Positions 1 through 8,138 of a stretch of DNA of 64,000 nt are shown piece by piece (the first letter of the stretch is position 1; each line of letters starts with the position of its first letter). Source of the stretch: Actinoplanes sp. L3-i22 (GTDB taxonomy: Bacteria > Actinomycetota > Actinomycetes > Mycobacteriales > Micromonosporaceae); the NCBI RefSeq assembly GCF_019704555.1, contig NZ_AP024745.1, positions 3,666,501 through 3,730,500 of the forward strand, written 5' to 3'. A program made the position numbers and the translations under genes. Below the pieces are notes generated by a model. It did not search any database. It saw nothing but the letters and a program-made list of their open reading frames with translations, and was not told the origin of the DNA.

Positions 1-1010
1 ACACCGGCCTGAACATCCACCCGAGCATCCTGGGCTCGGATCCGAGGTTCGCGCAGGCGCAGCAGATCGCGAAGGGCAAGCTGCAGCGGACCGGCTGCAA
101 CGGGGGAGCGGACTGCTACGTCTTCGACTTCGACGACGCCGACCAGCTCCAGGCGTACTTCTGGCTGCACGACCAGATGGGCGCGACCGGCGTCGACTTC
201 TGGTGGCTGGACTGGTGCTGCGACGCGTCCCGTGGGGTGGACGCCCGGATCAACCAGGCGTACGCCGACAAGACCGGGTTCGCGTTCTCCCGGGCCTACG
301 GCTCGCTGCAGGCCGGCGGTTACGGCAACCCGGGGCCGGTGCCGTCCGGTCCCTGGGCGGACAAGCGGACCACGCTGCACTTCACCGGGGACACCATCTC
401 GAACTGGGAGACCCTGCGGTTCGAGGTCGGCTACACCCCGGGTGAGTCGGCGGCGACCGGGCTGGCCGCGGTCAGCCACGACATCGGCGGGCACACCGGC
501 GGGCTGCAGGAACCGGGCAGCGAGCCGGGCAGCACGAAACTGCCCGACGACCTGTACGCGCGCTGGGTGCAGATGGGCACGTTCCAGCCGATCGACCGGC
601 TGCACTCCAACCACAGCGACCGGTTGCCGTGGCAGTACGGCCCGGCCGCGAACGCGTCCGCGAAGAAGTTCCTCAACCTGCGGAAGAAACTGCAGCCCTA
701 CACGTACGCGGCGGCGAAGGAGGCCACCCGCACCGGCATGCCGATCGTCCGGGCGATGTATCTGGCCTACCCGGGCGAGCAGGAGGCCTACGCGACGTCC
801 GGCAGCCAGTACCTGTACGGGCCGGACCTGCTGGTGGCGCCGGTGACCACGCCGGGCTCGACCGCGACCACGACGGTGTGGTTCCCGCCCGGCGACAGCT
901 GGACGGACTACTTCACCGGCAGGCGGTACGCGGGTGGGACCAGCGCCGCGATCACCACGACGCTGGACACCATGCCGGTCTTCGTCCGCTCCGGCGCGAA
1001 GAAGCCGTAG
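1..1010 (+). CDS. Glycoside hydrolase family 31 (alpha-glucosidase/xylosidase type), 3' part
   Basis: Only the last 335 residues are in the window; the frame is open from base 3 and the 5' end lies outside. The visible part has the GH31 barrel core: FWWLDWCCD, where the WxD aspartate aligns with the family nucleophile region, then SHDIGGHTGG, and later the C-terminal beta domain (GPDLLVAPVT, then FPPGDSWTDYFTG). GH31 enzymes hydrolyse alpha-linked glucosides or xylosides by a retaining mechanism. The double Cys after the WLD motif is unusual. Substrate cannot be told from this fragment. Transcription probably ends at the large palindrome directly after the stop. Confidence 0.85.
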   Translation, partial: TGLNIHPSILGSDPRFAQAQQIAKGKLQRTGCNGGADCYVFDFDDADQLQAYFWLHDQMGATGVDFWWLDWCCDASRGVDARINQAYADKTGFAFSRAYGSLQAGGYGNPGPVPSGPWADKRTTLHFTGDTISNWETLRFEVGYTPGESAATGLAAVSHDIGGHTGGLQEPGSEPGSTKLPDDLYARWVQMGTFQPIDRLHSNHSDRLPWQYGPAANASAKKFLNLRKKLQPYTYAAAKEATRTGMPIVRAMYLAYPGEQEAYATSGSQYLYGPDLLVAPVTTPGSTATTTVWFPPGDSWTDYFTGRRYAGGTSAAITTTLDTMPVFVRSGAKKP

Positions 1011-1012
1011 CC

Positions 1013-1058
1013 GGACCGGGGGTGCCGGGCCGTGATCACGGCCCGGCACCCCCGGTCC
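1013..1058. terminator. 46-bp perfect palindrome after the GH31 gene
   Basis: Two 23-base arms (1013-1035 and 1036-1058) are exact reverse complements and begin two bases after the GH31 stop. Folded with a 4-base loop it gives a stem of about 21 bp. No T-tract follows, which is common for actinobacterial terminators. A possible GTG start at 1032 of the next frame lies inside it, so that start is unlikely. Confidence 0.75.
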
Positions 1059-1136
1059 ACAGTGGCCGAAAGTCGGTTACCCGGGTGGTCACCGGACGGT
1101 ACCTTTCGGTCACGGGCCGGCGACGGGGGAGCGACG

Positions 1137-1697
1137 ATGACGATGCGCGAGTTGAAGCGGCTCGAGATGGAACGGCTCTGGGAGAGCACCCGGCGGTTGC
1201 GGATCTCGCTCCTGGTCACGCTGGCGGCCGTCGTGGTCCTGCTGGTGCTGCTGATCGTCGGCGATGTCGGCCTCCCGGTCTTCTTCGGCGCACCGATCGG
1301 CGTCGGCATCGGCCTGCTGCTGACCATCCCGAACCGTAAGGTCGTGGCCGAACTGGGCCTGACGCCCGCCGAGGCGCGCGTGATCGTGGAGGCCGAGCGG
1401 CTGCGGCGGAACGGCGTCGCCGACCTCCCGCCCGAGGCCCGGGCCGGGCGGGAGACGGTGCGCGGCCGCATCTGGCTCGCCGTCGCGCTGGTGAGCACCG
1501 TGATCCTGGTGGTGGCGGCGAAGTACTTCTTCGGCAAGGCCGGCCAGACGGTCGAGGAGGACGCCCCGACCGACATCTGGTTCGGGGTCAGCTTCTTCGC
1601 CGGTTTCGCCGCGCTCGTGCTGGCACCCACCGCGTTCTGGCAGGCGGGCAACCATCGGGAGGCCGCCCGCAGCTGGCAGCGGCGGGCCGGGGCCTGA
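1137..1697 (+). CDS. Small membrane protein of unknown function
   Basis: 186 residues. Start chosen at ATG 1137 because a GGGGGAG ribosome site sits at 1125-1131; the frame is open further upstream but those starts overlap the palindrome. The N-terminus is charged (MTMRELKRLEMERLWES), followed by two closely spaced hydrophobic helices (about residues 22-65), a cytoplasmic stretch with a basic/acidic linker, and two more hydrophobic segments near residues 115-175. About four membrane spans are expected. No family is recognised. It converges on the metalloprotease gene with only 4 bases between stop codons. Confidence 0.7.
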   Translation: MTMRELKRLEMERLWESTRRLRISLLVTLAAVVVLLVLLIVGDVGLPVFFGAPIGVGIGLLLTIPNRKVVAELGLTPAEARVIVEAERLRRNGVADLPPEARAGRETVRGRIWLAVALVSTVILVVAAKYFFGKAGQTVEEDAPTDIWFGVSFFAGFAALVLAPTAFWQAGNHREAARSWQRRAGA

Positions 1698-1701
1698 GTC
1701 G

Positions 1702-3681
1702 TCAGCGCCGCACCGTGCACGTGGTGGTGACGGTCGCGGCCGGGTCGCTCTCCGAGGTGACCGTGACCCGGGTGGTGTGCTTGACGTAGACGTCCACCGA
1801 CGCCGTCCGGTCGACGGCCACGACCTCCCGGGGCAGCGTCGCGCCGGGCGCCGCGATCCGGAAGACGTCGTCGCCGGTGCCGGTGTTGCGCAGCGGGATC
1901 GTGCACTTGCCGTCGCGCGCGATCGCCGGCGCTGCCTGCACGCCACGAGCGGCCGGCCCGGCGCCGTCCAGCGAGCGCACCGCCACCTGGTACGACAGCA
2001 CCCCGCTCCGGTCCCGCTTCCGGTCCAGCACGTAGAACTGCAGCCGGTTGGCGGTGTCGGTGTACTCGAACTCGCTGCCCGACCCGGTCCCGGCGTGGAA
2101 CAGCGCGTCCGACAACTGCCGGTAGTCCCCGATCGTCATCTTCTGCGGCGTCCCGTCCGGCAGCACGAAGTCCACCTTGTCGATGTCCTGCGGGTTGGCG
2201 TCGACGGTCCAGATGAACGGCGCGTTGTCCGCGTTCTTCGTCTTGGCCAGCAGCACCCCGGAGTCCGGCGTGAACGAGTCGAACCCCATCCGGTCGACCA
2301 CTTCCAGGGTGTAGTTGTCGTACTTCCCGCCGTCGCAGAACGGATCCGTCGCGGTGTCGCAGGCCGGTGCACGGTCGCCGCCGTCGAGCGTCACGTTGAT
2401 CCCGGCCAGGCCGCGCCCCTCCACCTCGCGGGCGGTCACCCGGGTCACCACCACCCCGGAGGTGGCCAGCGCGTCCCGGGACAGCTTGAGCACCGCGTCG
2501 TCGTCGACGATGCCGAGCTTCACCTTGTTGCGCAGCATGTGCTGGGCGCCCATCGACGACCCGGAGGTGCCCGGGATCAGCCACCGGCTGTGCGGCCCGC
2601 CCGGCCCGTTGAACGTGCCCCGGCTCAGCATCTCCCACGGCCCGCTGTAGTCGCGCCGGGCCGGCACACTGTACGGATTGTTGTAGTTGTCGCCGATGCC
2701 GAGAATGTGGCTGAACTCGTGCGCGTAGGTCGACATCCCCGAGCTCTCCGCCTGCAGCGAGCTGCCCTGGGTCGCGTTGGGCCAGACGTTCGACGACGCG
2801 GCCCACGAGGTCCAGTCGACGTACCGGGTCGCGTTCCAGTTCGGCAGCGCCGCGTCCGGCGGCCCGAAGTCGTCGGTGACGTCCTCCTTGGTCTGGAACT
2901 TCATCTGGCCGAACTCCTGCCAGGTGGACGACTCGTCCTGACCCGCGGACAGGAAGAACACGAAGTCGAACTTGGCCGCTTCGGCCTCACCCACCGCCGT
3001 GGTCCAGGCCGCCTTGGCGTCGGTACGGAGGTCGCGCCCGCACGTGTCGCCGGCCGGGCAGCCCTGGCCGCGCTGCATCGAGTTCTCGATGCCGTACTCA
3101 TGACTCGACTCCGGCATCTGGTAGACGCCGAACGCGCTCAGCTCGATGCCGTACCGCCCGTTCGAGTCCTCCATCCAGTACTCGTGGATGGTGTGCCCGT
3201 GGTTGAGCGCGCCCGGCTTGTTGAGGAAGTCCCGGTAGAACGCCGGAACCGCGGCCCGGTCCAGGTTCTGCACGCCGTTCGGGTTGCCGTAGATCGTGGA
3301 GTTCGCCGGCTGGGTCACCACGAACGGCTGGTTCGGGTAGTCGACCAGCACGAGCGCGCCCTTGAAGTTCCGCTCCGAGCCGGGCACCGCCGGGTCCGCC
3401 CAGTTCGTCCCGGGCACCGCCCGGTAGTCCGACCAGGTCATCGTGTCCGGCAGTTCGTACCGCTGCGGGTCGATCGGCTGCGGGCCGCCGCCCGGCTTGG
3501 CCAGCGCGGCCGCCTGGTCGACCTGCCACGGCTGGGTCTGCGGCCAGTGCCGCATCCGCCACGGCGTCTCCGGGTCGACGCCGCCGGGCGGCGCGGCCGT
3601 CGCCGGGGTCGCGGCGAGCGCGCCGGACACCGCCAGGATCGTGACCGACAGGACCGAGAGCAACCGCCGCGCCGTCGTCAT
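1702..3681 (-). CDS. Secreted M6-family metalloprotease (immune inhibitor A-like)
   Basis: 659 residues. An N-terminal signal peptide (MTTARRLLSVLSVTIL..., Ala-rich cleavage region TPATAAPP) indicates export. The zinc-protease motif HEFSHILGIGD near residue 320 fits HExxHxxGxxD of peptidase family M6, whose members are secreted proteases. The C-terminal third is beta-rich and ends in a TTT-CTV tail. The start is set at MTTARR, preceded in frame by an 18-residue extension that lacks signal-peptide character. It diverges from the ankyrin gene, and a strong dyad lies in the shared promoter region. Confidence 0.85.
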   Translation of the reverse strand: MTTARRLLSVLSVTILAVSGALAATPATAAPPGGVDPETPWRMRHWPQTQPWQVDQAAALAKPGGGPQPIDPQRYELPDTMTWSDYRAVPGTNWADPAVPGSERNFKGALVLVDYPNQPFVVTQPANSTIYGNPNGVQNLDRAAVPAFYRDFLNKPGALNHGHTIHEYWMEDSNGRYGIELSAFGVYQMPESSHEYGIENSMQRGQGCPAGDTCGRDLRTDAKAAWTTAVGEAEAAKFDFVFFLSAGQDESSTWQEFGQMKFQTKEDVTDDFGPPDAALPNWNATRYVDWTSWAASSNVWPNATQGSSLQAESSGMSTYAHEFSHILGIGDNYNNPYSVPARRDYSGPWEMLSRGTFNGPGGPHSRWLIPGTSGSSMGAQHMLRNKVKLGIVDDDAVLKLSRDALATSGVVVTRVTAREVEGRGLAGINVTLDGGDRAPACDTATDPFCDGGKYDNYTLEVVDRMGFDSFTPDSGVLLAKTKNADNAPFIWTVDANPQDIDKVDFVLPDGTPQKMTIGDYRQLSDALFHAGTGSGSEFEYTDTANRLQFYVLDRKRDRSGVLSYQVAVRSLDGAGPAARGVQAAPAIARDGKCTIPLRNTGTGDDVFRIAAPGATLPREVVAVDRTASVDVYVKHTTRVTVTSESDPAATVTTTCTVRR

Positions 3682-3692
3682 CCCGCCATCCT

Positions 3693-3726
3693 GCCAGTCC
3701 AATAGATGCTTATCAATTGGACTGGC
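3693..3726. promoter_or_regulatory. Dyad between divergent protease and ankyrin genes
   Basis: Perfect 11-bp inverted repeat: GCCAGTCCAAT (3693-3703) and ATTGGACTGGC (3716-3726), 12 bases apart. The pairing can extend inward after one mismatch (GAT/ATC), giving a hairpin with a GCTT loop. It lies 12 bases upstream of the protease start and just before the ankyrin start, and is AT-richer than its surroundings. It may be an operator for both genes or an mRNA hairpin. Confidence 0.45.
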
Positions 3727-3743
3727 GGTCGACAATGGACCGG

Positions 3744-4151
3744 ATGAACCAGCGCCGACGCAAGAGACTGCAAGCCCGTCTGCTGGCCGCCGCCGGCTGG
3801 GGCAGCGCCCGGGAGGTCGCCGCGCTGCTGCGGGCCGGCGCCGACCCGAACCTGCCGGCCCCGGGCGGCAGCACCCCGCTGTACCGCGCGAGCGTGCAGA
3901 ACCGTCCGGAGATCGTCCGGCTGCTCGCCGCGGCCGGCGCTGACCCGGACCGGGAGAGCGGCACGGGCGACGAGGGACTGCCGCTGACCGCCGCCGCCTG
4001 CTGGGGGCACGAGGCCGCGGTGCGCGAGCTGCTGGCCGCCGGCGCCGACCCGCACCGGCGCGAGGACGGCGGGAGCGGGCGCACCGCGATCGAGTGGGCC
4101 GAGGCCGGCGGGCACCTCCGGACCGTCGAAATCCTGACCGCGGGGGTGTGA
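3744..4151 (+). CDS. Ankyrin-repeat protein
   Basis: 135 residues. After a basic N-terminus (MNQRRRKRLQARLL) there are about three ankyrin repeats with the typical core: EVAALLRAGADPNLP, then STPLYRASVQNRPEIVRLLAAAGADPD, then AACWGHEAAVRELLAAGADPH, and a terminal AIEWAEAGGHLRTVEIL. Ankyrin repeats mediate protein-protein contacts; the partner is unknown. There is no signal peptide or membrane segment, so it is probably cytoplasmic. ATG codons at 3735 and 3744 and a TTG at 3717 are all in frame; 3744 is a guess, and no strong ribosome site decides it. Confidence 0.75.
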   Translation: MNQRRRKRLQARLLAAAGWGSAREVAALLRAGADPNLPAPGGSTPLYRASVQNRPEIVRLLAAAGADPDRESGTGDEGLPLTAAACWGHEAAVRELLAAGADPHRREDGGSGRTAIEWAEAGGHLRTVEILTAGV

Positions 4152-4223
4152 TCCCGGTTTCGTCCGGCCGGAGCGGGCGGTGCGGCGGCGTACAGTCGGA
4201 GACCGATTCGATCGGGGTGCTCT

Positions 4224-4856
4224 ATGCCGCTAACGCCGGCCGACGTTCACAACATCAGCTTCCAGCGGGCCACCCTGGGCCGCCGGGGGTACGACACCGA
4301 CGAGGTCGACGCGCTCCGGGAGGAGATCGGCCTGGAGATGGCCCGGCTCCTGGCCGAGCAGGACGCCCTGACCGACCAGCTCCGCCGCGGCGGCCCCGGT
4401 CCCGCCACCGGCCCCACCGAGGACGAGCTGGCCGAGGTCAGTGACGCGCTGGGCCGGGAGCTGCGGGCCCGCGACGAGTCGGCGCGGATCGCCGACGGTC
4501 TGCAGCGCCGGCTGCACGAGGTCCGCAACGCCGCTCCGGTCCCGGCGCCGCCGGCGCTCGACGAGCGGGTGCTGGCGATGGCCCAGCGCACCGCCGAGCA
4601 GCACGTGCAGGACGCGTTCCAGGAGTCGGAGCAGGTGCTCGGCGAGGCCCGGCAGGAGTCCGAGCAGCTGGTCGAGCAGGCCCGGTTGACCGCCCGCGAC
4701 ATCGAGCAGGACGCGCTGCGCCGCGACGGCGAGGCGGCCGCCGCGCTGACCGAGCGCCGGTCCGCGCTGCAGCACGAGGTCGCCGAGCTGACCGAGCTCG
4801 CCGAGAACTACCGGGCCGACCTGGCCGACGACGTCCGGCACCACGGCGCGATCTGA
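4224..4856 (+). CDS. DivIVA-domain coiled-coil protein
   Basis: 210 residues. The N-terminal 35 residues match the DivIVA domain: MPLTPADVHNISFQRATLG followed by GYDTDEVDALREEIG. The rest is nearly all heptad-like coiled coil rich in Glu, Ala, Gln and Arg. DivIVA proteins bind curved membrane at poles and septa in actinobacteria. This one is shorter than the polar-growth protein Wag31 and differs from it, so it is probably a paralogue rather than the essential DivIVA. No cell-wall genes are adjacent. Confidence 0.8.
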   Translation: MPLTPADVHNISFQRATLGRRGYDTDEVDALREEIGLEMARLLAEQDALTDQLRRGGPGPATGPTEDELAEVSDALGRELRARDESARIADGLQRRLHEVRNAAPVPAPPALDERVLAMAQRTAEQHVQDAFQESEQVLGEARQESEQLVEQARLTARDIEQDALRRDGEAAAALTERRSALQHEVAELTELAENYRADLADDVRHHGAI

Positions 4857-5046
4857 CCTTACGGTCCTTGCCCGGAGCCCGGACGAGTTGATCGCCTTCG
4901 CCCGGGAGCGGCTCTCCGCGCACCAGGTGCCCAAGGCGGTGCACCTGGTCGACGCGCTCCCCAGGAACCCGTCCGGCAAGCTGCTCAAACGCGACCTGCG
5001 CGAGCGGTTCGGCGGCGCCGCCTCCGCGGTCGGCCGGTCAGGCTGA
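4855..5046 (+). pseudogene. C-terminal fragment of an acyl-CoA synthetase (AMP-binding enzyme)
   Basis: An open frame with no start codon of its own reads LARSPDELIAFARERLSAHQ and then QVPKAVHLVDALPRNPSGKL, followed by LKRDLRERFG. This is the C-terminal domain of adenylate-forming acyl-CoA synthetases, including the lysine in the PSGK segment that takes part in adenylation. The remaining roughly 450 residues are absent; the DivIVA-domain gene sits directly upstream. It is therefore a leftover of a deleted gene. Its end overlaps the tail of the VOC gene on the other strand. Confidence 0.75.
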
Positions 5047-5544
5047 CTGGCTCTGCTGGGCGGCCCACTCGGCGACCCGGCGGGCGCTCTCCTCCTCGGA
5101 CAGGTCCTCGACCCGGGTCATGATCGACCAGCGGACGCCGAACGGGTCCCGGATGCTGGCGAACCGGTCGCCGGAGACGAACGTGGTCGGCGCCTCCCGG
5201 ATGACCGCGCCGGCCGCCTCGGCCCGCGCGACCACCGCGTCCACGTCCGGGCAGTAGCGGCCCATCGAGTAGCAGTCCTGGTCCCCCTCCGGCGGCGCGA
5301 CCAGGCCGTAGTCCGGCATCGGCTCGCCGAGCTGCAGCAGCCCGTCGCCGAAGTCGAGCACGGCGTGTGCCACCACCTTGCCGAACTCGGTCACGTCCAC
5401 CACCCGTGCCCCGAAGATCTCGGTGTAGAAGTCGATCGCCCCGCGCGCGTCCGGAATGACCAGAAAGGGGGTCAGAGCGGTCGCGCCGTGCGGTGTGCCG
5501 TTCGTGGTGTGCCGGCCGTCCGCGGCCTTCGTCGTCTCGGTCAT
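5038..5544 (-). CDS. VOC-superfamily protein (PhnB/glyoxalase-like)
   Basis: 168 residues. The pattern of the vicinal-oxygen-chelate fold is clear: LTPFLVIPDARGAIDFYTEIFGA, a mid-protein HAVLDFGDGLLQLGE strand, and the C-terminal FASIRDPFGVRWSIMTR, where the RDPFGxxW motif is typical of the PhnB/YdeM group. The first 20 residues are a flexible Thr/Ala/Gly stretch. The C-terminal EDLSEEE...RRVAEWAAQ helix also occurs in related proteins. Catalytic role and substrate are unknown. It is divergent from the AraC-type gene. Confidence 0.8.
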   Translation of the reverse strand: MTETTKAADGRHTTNGTPHGATALTPFLVIPDARGAIDFYTEIFGARVVDVTEFGKVVAHAVLDFGDGLLQLGEPMPDYGLVAPPEGDQDCYSMGRYCPDVDAVVARAEAAGAVIREAPTTFVSGDRFASIRDPFGVRWSIMTRVEDLSEEESARRVAEWAAQQSQSA

Positions 5545-5561
5545 AGGACAGGATCGTAGGT

Positions 5562-6368
5562 ATGACCAGCGGGAAGCGGCTTGAAGATTCGCGACATCCG
5601 CGGGGTGTCCTCTACCCGGCGCGGCTGCCCACCTTCGCGCGGATCCCGCCGCCCGAGCCGGTCGAGCAGTTCGTGCGGTGGTTCTGGATCCCGGAGTGGC
5701 AGCTCCAGCCGGGACGGTCGTCGCGCCAGCACCTGATCGCGTTCCCGGCCTGCAACCTGGTCGTCGAGCCGGACGGGGTCGGGCTCGCCGGGCCGACCAC
5801 CCGCGCCTCGCACCGGGATTTGACCGGAACCGGCTGGGGCGTCGGCGCCCTGCTCCGGCCGGCCGCGGTGCCGCACCTGGTCGCGGACCCGGCCGCGGTG
5901 CGCGACACCTACCAGCGGATGGATCTTCCCGACCTGCACGACCTGGTGTGCCGGGCGATGACCGGGCCCGGCGACCGGCACCGGCACGCCGTCGACGCGT
6001 TCGCCGGGTGGCTCGCCGCCCGGATCCCGCCGCCGGACCGGGAGGCGCTGCTGGCCAACGAGATGGCCACGGTCATCGACTCCGATCCGGAGATCCGGAC
6101 GGTCAAGGACGCGACGGTACGGCTGAGCATCCCGGCCCGATCCCTGCAACGGCTCGCCGGTCGCTACGTCGGGCTGACCCCGCTGGCGATGATCCGCCGG
6201 CGCCGCCTGCAGGAGGCCGCCGAACGCCTGCGCACCGACCCGGACACGGCCCTGGCCGACGTCGCCGCGGACCTCGGCTACAGCGACCACGCCCACCTGG
6301 CCAACGAGTTCCGCGCGGTCCTCGGCCTGACGCTCAGCGGCTATCGGCGCAGCGCCACCGAACCCTGA
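5562..6368 (+). CDS. AraC-family transcriptional regulator
   Basis: 268 residues. The C-terminal 90 residues form an AraC-type double helix-turn-helix: RSLQRLAGRYVGLTPLAMIR, and then ALADVAADLGYSDHAHLANE followed by FRAVLGLTLSGYRR. The N-terminal domain begins YPARLPTFARIPPPEPVEQF, resembling the small-molecule-sensing domain found with this HTH in actinobacteria. The adjacent divergent VOC gene, whose start is 17 bases away, is the most obvious target, but this is inferred from position only. Confidence 0.85.
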   Translation: MTSGKRLEDSRHPRGVLYPARLPTFARIPPPEPVEQFVRWFWIPEWQLQPGRSSRQHLIAFPACNLVVEPDGVGLAGPTTRASHRDLTGTGWGVGALLRPAAVPHLVADPAAVRDTYQRMDLPDLHDLVCRAMTGPGDRHRHAVDAFAGWLAARIPPPDREALLANEMATVIDSDPEIRTVKDATVRLSIPARSLQRLAGRYVGLTPLAMIRRRRLQEAAERLRTDPDTALADVAADLGYSDHAHLANEFRAVLGLTLSGYRRSATEP

Positions 6369-6386
6369 CCGGGACCGATCAGGCCA

Positions 6387-6398
6387 GGTGATATCACC
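6387..6398. other. 12-bp palindrome between convergent genes
   Basis: GGTGATATCACC is a perfect palindrome in the 72-base gap between the convergent AraC gene and the flavoprotein gene. It is short for a terminator and its role is unknown. Confidence 0.3.
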
Positions 6399-6440
6399 CG
6401 CCCGACTCGCCGGCTCGAACGTGGCGGAGACGCGACCGGC

Positions 6441-8072
6441 CTACGACCGGCGGGCCATCTGCCGGGCGGCGCGCAGGCCGAAGACGACCGCGGGACCGAT
6501 CGTCGAGCCCGGCCCCGGATAGGTGCGGCCCATCACCGACGCGGAGTTGTTCCCGGCGGAGTAGAGGCCGTCGATGACCGTGCCGTCCTCGCGCAGCGCC
6601 CGGCCGTCCGGGTCGGTGACCACGCCACCCTTGGTCCCGAGGTCACCGATGACGATCCGGTACGCCGCGAACGGCCCCTTCTCCAGCGGCCCCAGGCAAG
6701 CGTTCGGGTGCACGGTCGGGTCGCCGTAGTACCGGTCGTAGGCGGAGTTCCCGCGCCCGAAGTCCCCGTCGACCCCGGACCGGGCGAACCCGTTGAACCG
6801 CTCGACGGTCGCCCGCAGCCGGGCCGCGTCCACGCCGATCCGTCCGGCGAGCTCGTCCAGGGTGCCGGCCTTCGCGGTGATCCCGGCCTCGCGCATGGCC
6901 TTGTTGTTCTTCGGGTCGAGCGCGAACGTACGCAGGTAGCGCCGCGCGTGCCGGGCGTCGGCGACCATCCAGTACACCCCGTCCTTGTCGTGTTCGAGCA
7001 TGTGGTGCCCGAGGTCGACGTAGGACTCCGACTCGTTGGCGAACCGCTCGCCGTGCGCGTCCACGATGATCGAGTACGGCAGCGACCGCTCACCCACCAG
7101 GAACGCCGGCCCGTGCCCCGGCGCGCCCGCCAGCGACCCGCCCCACCAGGCGTCGTCCATCAGCTCGACCGCGGCGCCGGCCTTCTGTGCCAGCTCGATC
7201 GGGCGTCCCAGGTTCGCCGGGTTCCCGGAGGGCGAGCCGTCGATCCCGTGGTACCGCCGCCGCCACTCGGTGTTGTGGTCGAACCCGCCGCCGGCCAGCA
7301 TCACGCCCCGCCCGGCGCCGACCGTCACCGACCGCCCGTCCCGGGTGATCCGGATCCCGGTGACCCGGTCGCCCTCGACGATCAGCTCCTCGAGCGGCGC
7401 GTCGAGCCACAGCGGCACCCGGCCGCGCAGCACCACCGCCCGCAGGAACGAGGTGGCCAGCCCGGCCCCGATGCCGGTCAGCCGCTGCCCGCGGACGACC
7501 CCGCCGAGCGCCCGGAACACGAACTTCGCGCCGCGCCCGAAGCCGGCCGGGGTCGACCAGGCCCGGCCCAGCAGCCACACGTCGTCGGTCTTGACCGGCA
7601 TCGCGGCCGGCGCGTTGATCGTCTTCCACCAGTCGCCGATCGTGCGGGAGTTGACCGGCTCGACCTCGATCGCCCGGCCGATCTTCCCGCCGGGTAGCTC
7701 CGGGTAGTAGTCGGGGTAGTCGGCGGACCGGGCGAACACCATGCCGTGCTTCTCGGCGGTGGTGACGAAGTCGGTGACCCCGTCGACGAACGCCTCCTTG
7801 CGCTCCCGGGACGTGGACCGCCCGGTCTCGCCGACGGTCGCCTCCAGGTAGGTGAGCGCCTCCGCCCGGGAGTCGCCGGCCCCGGCGCGGCGCATCAGCG
7901 GGTTGTCCGGCAGCCACATGCCGCCGCCGGACATCGCGGTGCTGCCACCCCACTTGGCGCTGCCCTCGACGATCAGCACGCTGAGTCCCTCGTCGGCGGC
8001 GCCCAGCGCGGTGGCGAACCCGGCCGCGCCGCTGCCCACCACGACCACGTCGTAGGTGTGATCGAAGGTCAT
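6441..8072 (-). CDS. FAD-dependent 3-ketosteroid delta-1-dehydrogenase-like oxidoreductase
   Basis: 543 residues. The N-terminal FAD-binding motif is VVVGSGAAGFATALGAADEG. The C-terminal block GDLGTKGGVVTDPDGRAL, then GLYSAGNNSASVMG and TYPGPGSTIGPAVVFG, is very close to the KstD signature. KstD enzymes put a 1,2 double bond in the steroid A ring using FAD. The substrate could also be another cyclic ketone, because no other steroid gene is nearby. The start is placed at MTFDHTYD behind a GGGAGGG ribosome site; an 11-residue upstream extension is in frame. It is divergent from a TetR gene, with a 24-bp operator in the gap. Confidence 0.8.
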   Translation of the reverse strand: MTFDHTYDVVVVGSGAAGFATALGAADEGLSVLIVEGSAKWGGSTAMSGGGMWLPDNPLMRRAGAGDSRAEALTYLEATVGETGRSTSRERKEAFVDGVTDFVTTAEKHGMVFARSADYPDYYPELPGGKIGRAIEVEPVNSRTIGDWWKTINAPAAMPVKTDDVWLLGRAWSTPAGFGRGAKFVFRALGGVVRGQRLTGIGAGLATSFLRAVVLRGRVPLWLDAPLEELIVEGDRVTGIRITRDGRSVTVGAGRGVMLAGGGFDHNTEWRRRYHGIDGSPSGNPANLGRPIELAQKAGAAVELMDDAWWGGSLAGAPGHGPAFLVGERSLPYSIIVDAHGERFANESESYVDLGHHMLEHDKDGVYWMVADARHARRYLRTFALDPKNNKAMREAGITAKAGTLDELAGRIGVDAARLRATVERFNGFARSGVDGDFGRGNSAYDRYYGDPTVHPNACLGPLEKGPFAAYRIVIGDLGTKGGVVTDPDGRALREDGTVIDGLYSAGNNSASVMGRTYPGPGSTIGPAVVFGLRAARQMARRS

Positions 8073-8102
8073 GGTCGGTCCCTCCCGGCTCCCGGCTCCC
8101 GG

Positions 8103-8126
8103 CAACCGGACAAGACTGTCCGGTTG
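8103..8126. promoter_or_regulatory. 24-bp TetR-type operator
   Basis: CAACCGGACA (8103-8112) and TGTCCGGTTG (8117-8126) are exact inverted repeats around a 4-base spacer. It lies between the divergent KstD-like and TetR genes, 13 bases before the TetR start. Length and symmetry are those of TetR-family operators, so repression of both genes by the adjacent TetR is likely. Confidence 0.75.
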
Positions 8127-8138
8127 TTAGGGTGCAGC

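Noticed and set aside
908..2806. Long minus-strand open frame of 632 codons
   Set aside because: It covers the antisense of the GH31 end and the small membrane gene and part of the protease in another frame. It is Arg/Gly-rich with no family motif, a typical high-GC shadow frame.
1777..3705. Long plus-strand open frame of 642 codons
   Set aside because: It is antisense to the whole M6 protease, rich in His/Arg/Val/Pro, and has no domain pattern.
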